This document shows, piece after piece, positions 7,730 to 14,822 of a stretch of 17,492 nucleotides of DNA. Positions within the stretch are counted from its first letter, which is position 1. Each line of letters begins with the position of its first letter. The translations under genes and the position numbers were made by a program. This DNA comes from an uncultured bacterium. Its GTDB lineage: Bacteria > Bacteroidota > Bacteroidia > Bacteroidales > CAIWKO01. The stretch covers positions 1 to 17,492 of the forward strand of contig CAIWVT010000611.1 in assembly GCA_903916135.1 (NCBI GenBank), given 5' to 3'. The notes under the pieces are model-generated. The model did no database searches and had not been told where the DNA came from. It was given only the letters and a program-made list of their open reading frames with translations.

Positions 7730-10492
7730 TTATAATCTTACTGATGCCATTAAAAAATAGGTTCTGCCAAAACCATAGTAGTATTTTGCAGGAAATGCGT
7801 CAGCACCGTAGGTATAAAAGTCCGTTCGAGCCTGTTCGTATCCTGAAGTAATCATTTTGGTATTATTTAAGACATTGCTGCAACTAAGATTAATCCCAAT
7901 ATAAACATTCTTAATCTTAAATGTTTTACTTACTGATAGGTCAAGTGTAAACTGCGCATTATTGTTTGTTTTTTGCTGATCTGTAATAGCCGTTAATCGG
8001 TCGTCACCTACATAAAGATGAGTCCCCAAAAACGCATCGGTTGTTCTACGATTTGGAGCAAAATCAACCCAGTTATTTCCAAAGAAATTAGCATTTATAT
8101 TGGCGTACCAGTATTTCATTGGACCGAATTTCAATCCCAAAGAACCCGCTGTTTGCGGTGAACCACTAACAAAGAAGTTTTTACAATAAATTTTTTGCGT
8201 CGAATCAGGTAACAAACCACTTTCATAAGTGATATATGCATTGGGTCGGTTGGTATAACGATAATTTCCAATGGAACCTCCGGCAACAACCGAAAGAACA
8301 GGAATTATTTTCACCTCAAGACCAATTTCAATTCCTTGATGCTTTTTATTGATTCCGGTAACAAAATAATTGACAAAAGATTCTTTCAAACCAACAGCAC
8401 CACCAGCATCCATATAGTAATAGATTACTTTTGTATCATCAGTAAAATTGGTATTGAAAGCAGTGATACGGGCATTAAACTTAGGATAACGGATAATATA
8501 ACTCAAGTCACCACTAAATATCTTACGTGTTTTAATGTCAGGAATAACGGCATTTCTTACACGAGGTGCCAAAAACACATCGCTGAATGAAGGAGCCATG
8601 GTTGAGTAAGCTAAATTCAACACAACATAATGACGCCCTGTAATTTTATACGTAACTCCGGCTTTGGCTGCATAATCGCAGAAACTATACTTGGCAGATG
8701 CTCCATAAGATTCTTCAGGGTAACGACCGTTTTTCATATTACCCACTCTCCAGAACTGTGTGCCTGTTAATTTAAGACCAACATAGAAATCAATATGATT
8801 GTAAGTGAATTCGCCCAATCCCCATAAATTTCCTGAGTTGATGTGTATGTCATAATCATATCCGAACTTGTCACCTTTTTTAATAATTCTGTTTGGATTG
8901 TTCAAATCATTTTGAGCCTTATTGGTATCTCCCAAAAAATCTCTTTGCGAGAATTGATCAATATCCAACCAATATCCTGTCTGACCGTTTCCATCCAGCA
9001 TATCGTTCATTACTTTATAATTGTTGCTTTTATAAATATTGATATTCAGACCACCGGAAAAGAAGATGTTTTTATTTATCTCATAATTCAGATGAGAAGC
9101 CAAGCCTAACTGCGAATGTTTCAGAACTTTTTCTTCAACAACATATCGCGACTGCTTACCGGCTAATACGCTAAGATAATTGATTTGATATAATTGGTCC
9201 CAGTTAATCTGGCTTAAGGATTCATTGTTTTGCCATAATGATGTTATGGCTGCTATAGATTGGGGGTCACCCGGAGTTCCGGTTAAATAGCCCATATTAT
9301 CCAGCCAACTTGGCAAATATCTATAATAATCGGGACGGGGATCGGCTGAATTAAACCAGTTCAAAGCGGTAGTCCCTGTACGACCAAAACTATAACCTAA
9401 GGTAGTTGTAAGTTTGATTTTATCGCTGATATCAAAGAAATGCGAAAGCAGTAAAACAGGTTCGTGAGAGTTACGTACTTTTGAATTTCTAACCTCACCA
9501 TTTTGATAGCCCCAATTGGGATTATAATAATTGTCATCTAACATATCATATACTTCCTGGGTGGCTGCAGCCTGCATACCTCTTTTTGCAGGAGAACCAA
9601 AACCGGTAAAAGAAATGGAGTGTTTTGAATTGATCTTTTTTTCTACCGATAAGAAATAGGCATAAGCATCATAAAAAGTTCCCTTGACATATCCTGAATT
9701 GCCTTGACGTGTTGAAGCAGAAGCCGTAACCGCCCAATTGTTTTTCATCAAGCCTGTTGAATAGGTCAACATCACTCTGTGCTGATAGGTGCGATTAGAA
9801 AAAGCATACGAAGCTTTGATTTGTTTACGTTGATGCGACGCCCGAACATCTATATCTGAAGTGCCTGACAAGGTTCCGAATGAATATCGAGTTGGGTTCA
9901 ATCCATAAGAGCTTTCTTTATAGTGCGTAGCATCATTCAAACCACCCCAATCCGAGAAATTTGGTCTGCCTGTTTCGGGATCGTTTAAGGCTAATCCACT
10001 TATCATTACCTCTGAATACTCGTTATCATAGCCGCGGGGTCTAAAATAACCCGCACTGAGTGTATAACTCGCAATAGAAACAAAAGGATCGTTCGAGGAA
10101 TGTAACAAGCCTGACACATACTGATCTTTGACTTCATCTTCCGATTCAATGGTAGATACAGAAGTTTCCGTAGGACTTTCGTTTGCTGCAGTAGTTGATT
10201 TCACTTGTACATAACCCAATTTCATAGTAGCAGAATTCACATCCACGCTCATGGTTTTGGTTTCGTAGCCATCCATAACAAACGTAACATCGGTTTTTCC
10301 ATAACTCACACCGCTTGCGGAAAATTTCCCGGCAGCATCTGTCATATAGGTCTTGTTTCCTACATTGACCGATACGCCTGCCATCGGACTTCCCGTAACG
10401 TCGGTAACAACTCCTTCAAGCGAGGCAGTTTGTGCGCTCAACCAAGAAGCAGCAAAAAAAACAAGCAGTAGTAATAGTATCGTTTTCTTCAT
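7730..10492 (-). CDS. TonB-dependent outer-membrane receptor with carboxypeptidase-regulatory-like domain (920 aa)
   Basis: Signal peptide 1-20 (LLLLLVFFAASWLSAQ), then a CarboxypepD-reg-like domain about 22-95 (ASLEGVVTDVTGSPMAGVSV, DAAGKFSASGV). A short acidic linker that may hold the TonB box (ETSVSTIESEDE) follows, then a plug about 120-230 (RPRGYDNEYSEVMISGLALN). The rest is a long beta-barrel of alternating aromatic/polar strands, closing with YFLMASVRL. Such proteins import large ligands across the outer membrane using TonB-ExbBD energy; no TonB/Exb gene lies in the window. Length is normal for the family. It heads the - strand operon with the DUF5689 lipoprotein. Substrate cannot be read from the sequence; nucleic-acid fragments are an inference from the two adjacent exported nucleases. 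The start ATG lacks a Shine-Dalgarno sequence and has an A-rich leader. Confidence 0.88.
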   Translation of the reverse strand: MKKTILLLLLVFFAASWLSAQTASLEGVVTDVTGSPMAGVSVNVGNKTYMTDAAGKFSASGVSYGKTDVTFVMDGYETKTMSVDVNSATMKLGYVQVKSTTAANESPTETSVSTIESEDEVKDQYVSGLLHSSNDPFVSIASYTLSAGYFRPRGYDNEYSEVMISGLALNDPETGRPNFSDWGGLNDATHYKESSYGLNPTRYSFGTLSGTSDIDVRASHQRKQIKASYAFSNRTYQHRVMLTYSTGLMKNNWAVTASASTRQGNSGYVKGTFYDAYAYFLSVEKKINSKHSISFTGFGSPAKRGMQAAATQEVYDMLDDNYYNPNWGYQNGEVRNSKVRNSHEPVLLLSHFFDISDKIKLTTTLGYSFGRTGTTALNWFNSADPRPDYYRYLPSWLDNMGYLTGTPGDPQSIAAITSLWQNNESLSQINWDQLYQINYLSVLAGKQSRYVVEEKVLKHSQLGLASHLNYEINKNIFFSGGLNINIYKSNNYKVMNDMLDGNGQTGYWLDIDQFSQRDFLGDTNKAQNDLNNPNRIIKKGDKFGYDYDIHINSGNLWGLGEFTYNHIDFYVGLKLTGTQFWRVGNMKNGRYPEESYGASAKYSFCDYAAKAGVTYKITGRHYVVLNLAYSTMAPSFSDVFLAPRVRNAVIPDIKTRKIFSGDLSYIIRYPKFNARITAFNTNFTDDTKVIYYYMDAGGAVGLKESFVNYFVTGINKKHQGIEIGLEVKIIPVLSVVAGGSIGNYRYTNRPNAYITYESGLLPDSTQKIYCKNFFVSGSPQTAGSLGLKFGPMKYWYANINANFFGNNWVDFAPNRRTTDAFLGTHLYVGDDRLTAITDQQKTNNNAQFTLDLSVSKTFKIKNVYIGINLSCSNVLNNTKMITSGYEQARTDFYTYGADAFPAKYYYGFGRTYFLMASVRL

Positions 10493-10604
10493 TTTTTAAT
10501 TTCTTTAGTTTTTATAATGTATAAAAAAGTGTTTTATTAATATAATATTCTTCTTTCCAATTGATTATTTCGTTTCAGAACGATTTATCTTCTTTTGAAG
10601 ACTG

Positions 10605-10612
10605 CAAAATTA
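10605..10612 (-). promoter_or_regulatory. Predicted -7 element for the TonB-receptor operon
   Basis: The - strand reads TAATTTTG, a match to TAnnTTTG, about 113 bp before the receptor start. No convincing -33 TTG is visible at the usual distance, and 10493-10604 would be a long AT-rich leader. Confidence 0.4.
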
Positions 10613-10686
10613 ATCAATAATTGGCTATCTTTTACGTTCTTTTAAATATTTATGAATTAATTTCTAAAAAGTCAAAATAAAGAAAC

Positions 10687-10694
10687 TAATTTTG
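10687..10694 (+). promoter_or_regulatory. Predicted -7 element for the secreted EEP nuclease gene
   Basis: TAATTTTG at 10687-10694 matches TAnnTTTG and lies 23 bp before ATG 10718, implying a short leader. It is the same octamer as the divergent element at 10605-10612, which would allow co-regulation of the two directions by a factor binding between them. The 225-bp region 10493-10717 holds nothing else that I can identify. Confidence 0.45.
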
Positions 10695-10717
10695 TGGCTT
10701 GAATTAAAATCACAAAA

Positions 10718-11752
10718 ATGACTAAAAGAACCATTTTATTAGTAATTCTTTTCGCTTTAAGCATAAGAATTCATGCGCAGGAGAAAAAGTTAGATATAGC
10801 TATCGTTGCTTTTTACAATGTCGAAAATCTATACGACACCATTCAAGACCTCACTATTGAGGATAAAGAATTTATTCCGAATGGAATTCAGAATTGGAAT
10901 TCGGCAAAATACAATCTGAAAATCGAACGTATTTCGGAAGTAATTTCCAAGATAGGACAAGAGATTGTTCCCGGTGGACCCGTGGTGATAGGTCTTTCAG
11001 AGATTGAAAACCGTTCCGTGTTGGAAGCTTTGGTCAATTCTGACAATTTGAAATCGCGTAACTATGGCATCGTGCATTATAATTCTCCAGATAGAAGAGG
11101 CGTGGATGTAGGGCTTCTGTATCAAAAAAGTCGTTTTGTGGTGGAAGGCAGCAAATCCATGACTTTGCACACGCCCGACACCTCTTTCAGAACACGTGAC
11201 CAATTGTTAGTGTGGGGAAAATTAGATGGCGAAGAAGTTTATTTTTTAGTCAACCATTGGCCCTCGCGTAGAGGCGGCGAAGAACGCAGTGCCCCGAAAC
11301 GAAAATATGCTGCCGAATTGGCGCGTCATATCACCGATTCGCTGATGAAAATAAATCCCAATGTAAAAATGGTAATCATGGGCGATTTGAACGACAATCC
11401 CACGAATGCAAGCATAAAAAAGTATCTGAAAGTAAAATCTTCAACCGACCAAGTGGTGAGCGGCGATTTGTATAATCCCATGATAAAATTATATCAGGAT
11501 GGCATCGGTTCTTATGCCTATCGCGATTCATGGGATTTGTTCGACCAAATTATTGTTTCCTATGGATTGACGGGCAAAGACCAGAGTACTTTCAAACTGA
11601 TGAAAGCAAAAATCTTTAACGAAACCTTTTTACGTCAAAAAACAGGAACCTTCGCAGGCTACCCATGGCGCACCGCTGCCGGAGGACAATACTTAGGCGG
11701 ATATAGCGACCATTTCGCGGTCTATGGCATCTTGGGGAAGGAAATAAAGTAA
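10718..11752 (+). CDS. Exported endonuclease/exonuclease/phosphatase (EEP) family protein (344 aa)
   Basis: Predicted metal-dependent phosphodiesterase or nuclease of the DNase I/exonuclease III fold. A signal peptide (1-20, ILLVILFALSIRIHAQ) sends it across the inner membrane. The hallmark residues are present in order: N34 in FYNVEN, E95 in LSEIEN, H180 in VNHWPSRRGG, D223/N225 in MGDLNDNP, and D331-H332 in YSDHF. Length fits a single catalytic domain without a T9SS tail, so it probably stays in the periplasm or on the outer membrane. It diverges from the TonB-receptor operon across 225 bp and ends at the terminator at 11836-11876. EEP proteins also act on phospholipids, inositol phosphates and other phosphodiesters. 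Nucleic acid as substrate is inferred from the endonuclease I gene and the transport genes next door. Confidence 0.88.
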   Translation: MTKRTILLVILFALSIRIHAQEKKLDIAIVAFYNVENLYDTIQDLTIEDKEFIPNGIQNWNSAKYNLKIERISEVISKIGQEIVPGGPVVIGLSEIENRSVLEALVNSDNLKSRNYGIVHYNSPDRRGVDVGLLYQKSRFVVEGSKSMTLHTPDTSFRTRDQLLVWGKLDGEEVYFLVNHWPSRRGGEERSAPKRKYAAELARHITDSLMKINPNVKMVIMGDLNDNPTNASIKKYLKVKSSTDQVVSGDLYNPMIKLYQDGIGSYAYRDSWDLFDQIIVSYGLTGKDQSTFKLMKAKIFNETFLRQKTGTFAGYPWRTAAGGQYLGGYSDHFAVYGILGKEIK

Positions 11753-11835
11753 GGAATGTTGCGATTAATTCAAATTAGTGGTTATTACGCCTTTCGGCTT
11801 AATTGTTGAATTGTTGTATTGAAGGGTTAAAATAG

Positions 11836-11876
11836 AAAAAGGCTTGCCTCATTATGAGCCAAGCCTTTTCTTTTTT
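11836..11876. terminator. Bidirectional terminator between convergent genes
   Basis: AAAAGGCTTG (11837-11846) pairs perfectly with CAAGCCTTTT (11860-11869), with an inner CTC/GAG extension. T-rich ends on both strands let it serve both the EEP gene and the - strand DUF2442 gene. Confidence 0.85.
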
Positions 11877-11926
11877 GCAGTGCGGTGTAGAAAATCTTAA
11901 TAAATTGCACAACCTTTTTTGATATT

Positions 11927-11954
11927 TCCGACGGAGGCAGAGCCTACCGCCGGA
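11927..11954. repeat. GC-rich hairpin in the convergent intergenic region
   Basis: TCCGACGG-AGGC (11927-11938) faces GCCT-a-CCGCCGGA (11942-11954) around an AGA loop, with one mismatch and one bulge. It is the third isolated GC-rich palindrome in the window, after 3881-3921 and 4006-4046. No T tract follows, so it is not a usual terminator. The rest of 11753-12006 outside this hairpin and the terminator shows nothing. Confidence 0.5.
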
Positions 11955-12006
11955 CGGGGTGATGCAGCAAAAGGTTGGGGATGGGTTAAATCAAAATGAA
12001 GGTGAT

Positions 12007-12279
12007 TTAGTGCGAATCTACGAAGTGATAGTTGTAAGTTGTTTCTTTTCCGAGCACTTGTTCGATGTGATACACCTCATTGCAATCGTCGAAGGAAAAC
12101 ATTTCGCCATCGGTGATATACCATTTTTTGCGCTGCGACTCATTCAATCTTCTTATAGATGGAAAATAGGCAATTGGAACAATGATTATGCGTCCGTCTT
12201 GTAAAATAAAAGTCATCTTGCCTCTAATTTTGAATTCAATTTTTTTAATTTCCGGTTTAATCTTATCTATTCCTTCCAT
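12007..12279 (-). CDS. DUF2442-family small protein (90 aa)
   Basis: The core, about residues 18-77, fits the DUF2442 pattern: a strand pair around a D-G-R turn (FILQDGRIIIVPIAYFPSI), a hydrophobic-P-hydrophobic-F-P segment, a Q-R-x-x-W-x-I turn (ESQRKKWYITDGEMFSF) and a terminal strand with CNEVYHIEQVLG. No signal peptide, so cytoplasmic. The start follows the CHU_C gene's stop by 7 bp, suggesting co-transcription. DUF2442 genes are often found beside DUF4160 genes in small toxin-antitoxin-like pairs. No DUF4160 partner is visible here, so no such function can be claimed. Confidence 0.75.
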   Translation of the reverse strand: MEGIDKIKPEIKKIEFKIRGKMTFILQDGRIIIVPIAYFPSIRRLNESQRKKWYITDGEMFSFDDCNEVYHIEQVLGKETTYNYHFVDSH

Positions 12280-12286
12280 AGTATTA

Positions 12287-13297
12287 TTATCTTATCAACG
12301 TCACTGTCCCTTGCTTCTTCTCATGTTTTCCATTTTTGTACACTAGCTCAGCAACCCAGAAATAAACTCCCGCTTCGCAATCATTCCCTTTATATTTTCC
12401 ATCCCACCCTTGTTTTGAACCATTACTTTCAAATATCTTATTGCCCCAGCGATTATAAATCACTAAATGTAAACTTTCCAGTCCCTGCCCATTTACTATA
12501 AACTCATCATTCCTACCATCTTTGTTCGGAGTAAACACATTAGGGATAACAACCTCTGCCATAGGCTCTATTCGTGCCATTGTATCTTCACAAGGACAAA
12601 GAGAAAAATTATCAAAGAAATAATATTTATACTCAGGACCCACATAATCGGGATTGTAAAAATAAATAACATTAATATCAGTTTGAATTTTAAAAGTTCC
12701 TATCGTAAAAAATTGTTCACCACCTTTAGCATAAAAATCACCAGATATTTTTGTCCAACTCATCGAATCTCTAAGTATATTATTCTGGGGGTTGTTTATC
12801 TGAGCAGGGAAGTTAAATGGTTGGTGACAATTATTTTTTTTTGGAAGCGTATCGCTAAAATAAACACCTAATGCATCTATCGCAGAACGTGAATGCTCTG
12901 ATAATAATGTCCAAAATTCAACATGATAGCATCTACTTTGAACCAATGGTTCAGATAATTCCCCTTGCAAATATTCACGTCTAGAATAAGAACCACAATT
13001 TATATAAGGAATTATACCTGCATAGCCATTACCAAAATATGATTTTTCGTAATATGGCAAATCAGTAGGAACTAGAAGCGAATCAATGGAACAAGAATTA
13101 AAATAATCAGTTGTACTTAATGAATCAGGCTGGTGCCAATAATCTGCGCAACCAATCATGGTTGTATTTATTGGGCTACATGAATATTCCTCCAAACTTG
13201 GATTTTTAATCAGATTAATAGTCAAACATTGGCTATTGCATTTATTTGCAATAGCCAATGTAAAAGTAATAAAAAATATTACAGTTTTAAATTTCAT
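12287..13297 (-). CDS. Exported protein with gliding-motility-type (CHU_C, T9SS type B) C-terminal domain (336 aa)
   Basis: A signal peptide at about 1-22 (VIFFITFTLAIANKCNSQ) is followed by a beta-rich region beginning LIKNPSLEEYSC. The pattern N-x-S-x-E with A-D-Y-W-H-Q-P is typical of uncharacterised exported Bacteroidota proteins. The N-terminal part up to about 245 is Cys-rich (Cys in YSC, GCADYW, FNSC, INCGS, RCYH, NNCH, CPCED). Residues 248-336 form the CHU_C domain: VIPNVFTPNKDGRNDEF, LVIYNRWGNKIFES, GWDGKYKGNDCEAGVYFW, then a basic GKHEKKQGTVTLIR tail. This domain directs T9SS export. The ATG overlaps the TGA of a short upstream frame (ATGA). The function of the N-terminal part is unknown. 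Confidence 0.88.
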   Translation of the reverse strand: MKFKTVIFFITFTLAIANKCNSQCLTINLIKNPSLEEYSCSPINTTMIGCADYWHQPDSLSTTDYFNSCSIDSLLVPTDLPYYEKSYFGNGYAGIIPYINCGSYSRREYLQGELSEPLVQSRCYHVEFWTLLSEHSRSAIDALGVYFSDTLPKKNNCHQPFNFPAQINNPQNNILRDSMSWTKISGDFYAKGGEQFFTIGTFKIQTDINVIYFYNPDYVGPEYKYYFFDNFSLCPCEDTMARIEPMAEVVIPNVFTPNKDGRNDEFIVNGQGLESLHLVIYNRWGNKIFESNGSKQGWDGKYKGNDCEAGVYFWVAELVYKNGKHEKKQGTVTLIR

Positions 13298-13404
13298 TTT
13301 ATTACAATGATTTTATCCTTGCCTATTCGTCTAAAACTGTGGATTCCGCTGTGCATTGTTGTTTGTATTTCTGTTTTATAACCAAAGCCCAATGCTAAAC
13401 CTTT
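13294..13404 (-). other. In-frame 36-codon tail/mini-ORF between the 225-aa gene and the CHU_C gene
   Basis: Directly after the TAA of the 225-aa gene, the same frame stays open for 36 sense codons. It ends in TGA that overlaps the ATG of the CHU_C gene as ATGA. The peptide reads KGLALGFGYKTE followed by IQTTMHSGIHSFRRIGKDK and IIVIK, with an internal ATG at 13356 giving a 20-aa peptide. No gap remains on either side. It could be a stop-codon read-through extension, a decayed gene end, or a small coupling peptide. The KDKIIVIK ending resembles the end of a protein, which favours a remnant. I do not recognise the peptide. Confidence 0.4.
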
Positions 13405-14082
13405 TTAAATGATATTAATTTTCAGCGGGTCGCTCACGGGTCCAGTTTCGCCTGTGGGGCTAATATACCAAGTGATTAGATAGGCAACCTTGCCAATTTC
13501 TTCGAGTTGAAATACAATATCATACACCGTCACACCAATAGAATTTAAGGGAACATACTTATCTTGTGCAGGAAGTGCTTCGTCAAGTTCAACTATAATC
13601 ATTTTCCTGCCGATTTGAGCCACATCAACAGGTTTTGATTTTTCTGTATCATGAGGAGGATTCGGATTACTAGTGAAAACAGTAGCCACTAAATGTGTTC
13701 GTTTCTCAATATGATTAATTGGAGAAAATTTAGGAGCAGGAACTTTTGTGCGTTTTTCAACATCAATATGAATGAATAATGCTGCACAATCTTCACCTGT
13801 TAAGGTGATGTCCATATCATTTTTTAATTGTTGTCTCAACGCCAATATTTCGGGATGAAAAATATCGTAAATTGCCTTTACGTTTGCTACCGATGCAGGG
13901 GTATGAGTATTGGGATCTGCGTATATTCCGTATTTGCCAATTAAAATGCCATTGTTGGTGGTTATAGACGCCATGCGTGTGGTGGATACGCCTAAGCGAG
14001 CAGGAGTGCCGGTGATTAATAAATATGGAACAGTGACCGCCATCTCTGCCATAAAATCTGCGTATTTCTGATTTAATTTCAT
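13405..14082 (-). CDS. Protein of unknown function, Bacteroidota-type with C-terminal beta-sandwich (225 aa)
   Basis: No signal peptide or membrane segment. It opens MKLNQKYADFMAEMAV, a short helix. About residues 50-100 hold a helical region (TPASVANVKAIYDIFHPEI, LALRQQLKNDMDITLTGEDC), followed by KRTKVPAPKFSPI. The C-terminal part (about 125-225) is beta-rich and ends with a fibronectin-like pattern, AYLITWYISPTGETGPVSD. The general plan of helical front, P-x-P linker and final strand carrying G-x-x-G-P-x-S is like a widespread Bacteroidota family of uncharacterised proteins seen in many genomes. The likeness is by eye only. It has a convincing own promoter (14125-14157) and sits next to the second 21-bp array. 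Stop TAA is followed in frame by another open stretch. Function unknown. Confidence 0.75.
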   Translation of the reverse strand: MKLNQKYADFMAEMAVTVPYLLITGTPARLGVSTTRMASITTNNGILIGKYGIYADPNTHTPASVANVKAIYDIFHPEILALRQQLKNDMDITLTGEDCAALFIHIDVEKRTKVPAPKFSPINHIEKRTHLVATVFTSNPNPPHDTEKSKPVDVAQIGRKMIIVELDEALPAQDKYVPLNSIGVTVYDIVFQLEEIGKVAYLITWYISPTGETGPVSDPLKINII

Positions 14083-14124
14083 AGTGCTTTGTTTTTATAG
14101 GTTTATTAAATTTAAAATTTATGG

Positions 14125-14157
14125 CAAAGTTATACAAAAAAATGATTCCAAAAACAA
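14125..14157 (-). promoter_or_regulatory. Bacteroidota-type promoter of the 225-aa protein gene
   Basis: On the - strand, TAACTTTG (14132-14125) matches TAnnTTTG. A TTG at 14157-14155, inside a TTGTTTTTGG run, lies about 22 nt upstream as a -33 element. The start codon is about 43 bp downstream. Confidence 0.6.
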
Positions 14158-14368
14158 TTATTTTAATTTTATTTTTGATGACATTTATTTTTATGCCCAT
14201 TTTACTGTAATAATATTATATATGATGCTGATTATAAGCAATTAAAACTATTTTAGATTGAAAATATATTTTTCAATATTATTTTAAACTTACAGATATT
14301 TTTTAGAAATAGGAATAAAAAACGTTTAAAAATGTTCGAAAATAGTTTTTGCAAGAAAATTTTCCATT
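14158..14368. other. AT-rich gene-free stretch
   Basis: Strongly AT-rich with many A/T runs between the promoter at 14125-14157 and the second array. I see no gene, RNA gene, terminator or hairpin of note. Short open frames here lack start signals. Confidence 0.5.
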
Positions 14369-14578
14369 GTTACTTAAGCAACAATGATTGTTACATGAGC
14401 GACTTTCATAGTTACACGAGCAACTTTCATTGTTACACGAGCGACTTTCATTGTTACACGTGCAACTTTCATTGTTACACGAGCAACTTTCATTGTTACA
14501 CGTGCACTAATCAAAGTTACACGTGTACTAATCATTGTTACACGTGCACCAATCATTGTCACATAAGCACCAATGGGA
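14369..14578. repeat. Tandem array of ten 21-bp units, consensus GTTACACGWGCAACTTTCATT
   Basis: Ten units of exactly 21 bp starting with GTTAC (the last GTCAC) at 14369, 14390, 14411, 14432, 14453, 14474, 14495, 14516, 14537 and 14558, with no insertion or deletion. Units 3-6 are nearly identical, differing at CACGAG/CACGTG and GCAAC/GCGAC. Units 7-9 switch the second half from ACTTTCATT to CTAATCATT or CCAATCATT. The outer units are degenerate, as expected if new copies arise inside. CACGTG palindromes occur in units 5 and 7-9. Open frames through the array code for C-Y-T-S-N-F-H or V-T-M-K-V-A-R repeats and are not believable genes. Confidence 0.9.
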
Positions 14579-14692
14579 ATAAAATCAGGAAAAAGCTTTC
14601 TGGATTGCGATTTAACTATATAATATATAGATAAATAAAGGATAATAAAGAATTAGAATTAAACTAAACGACTACGTAATGATATCAAAACA

Positions 14693-14757
14693 CAAGCCCG
14701 CACACTTGGTGTTTGGAATTTGATATTTAGTATTTGGTATTTTGTGCTTGGGGCTTG
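14693..14757. repeat. Imperfect hairpin around TATTTGGTATTT words
   Basis: CAAGCCC-GCACA (14693-14704) faces TGTGC-ttg-GGGCTTG (14743-14757), with a three-base bulge. The loop carries GTTTGGAATTTGATATTTAG-type words that reverse-complement the CAAATACCAA words at about 655-686. It may act as a weak terminator of the cinA operon read on the - strand. Apart from this and the arrays, 14579-14780 shows nothing clear. Confidence 0.4.
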
Positions 14758-14780
14758 GAGCCTCCTCAGTTCTCCCCCTA

Positions 14781-14822
14781 CTTTTACCTTTTACCTTATA
14801 CCTTTTACCTTTTACCTTTTAC
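14781..14822. repeat. Six copies of a 7-bp repeat, CTTTTAC, running into the cinA stop codon
   Basis: CTTTTAC is repeated six times (one copy CTTATAC) with no gaps. On the - strand it reads GTAAAAG, and the TAA at 14821-14819 is the stop codon of cinA. Slippage here would leave the protein unchanged because the repeat lies almost wholly after the stop. Confidence 0.75.

Noticed and set aside
12007..12279. Toxin-antitoxin module based on the DUF2442 protein
   Set aside because: No DUF4160 or other partner gene is adjacent; the neighbour is an exported CHU_C protein.
13817..14200. 127-codon - strand frame overlapping the start of the 225-aa gene
   Set aside because: It overlaps the promoter and coding frame of the better supported gene, is low-complexity K/I/N-rich and shows no domain.
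14369..14578. Possible CRISPR array
   Set aside because: Repeats are directly abutting with no unique spacers, the unit is only 21 bp, and there are no cas genes in the window. The same applies to 942-1277.
14332..14634. 100-codon + strand frame (C-Y-T-S-N-F-H repeats) and the opposite V-T-M-K-V-A-R frame over the second array
   Set aside because: Same artefact of a 21-bp tandem repeat; no domain, no supporting promoter, and the composition follows the array.
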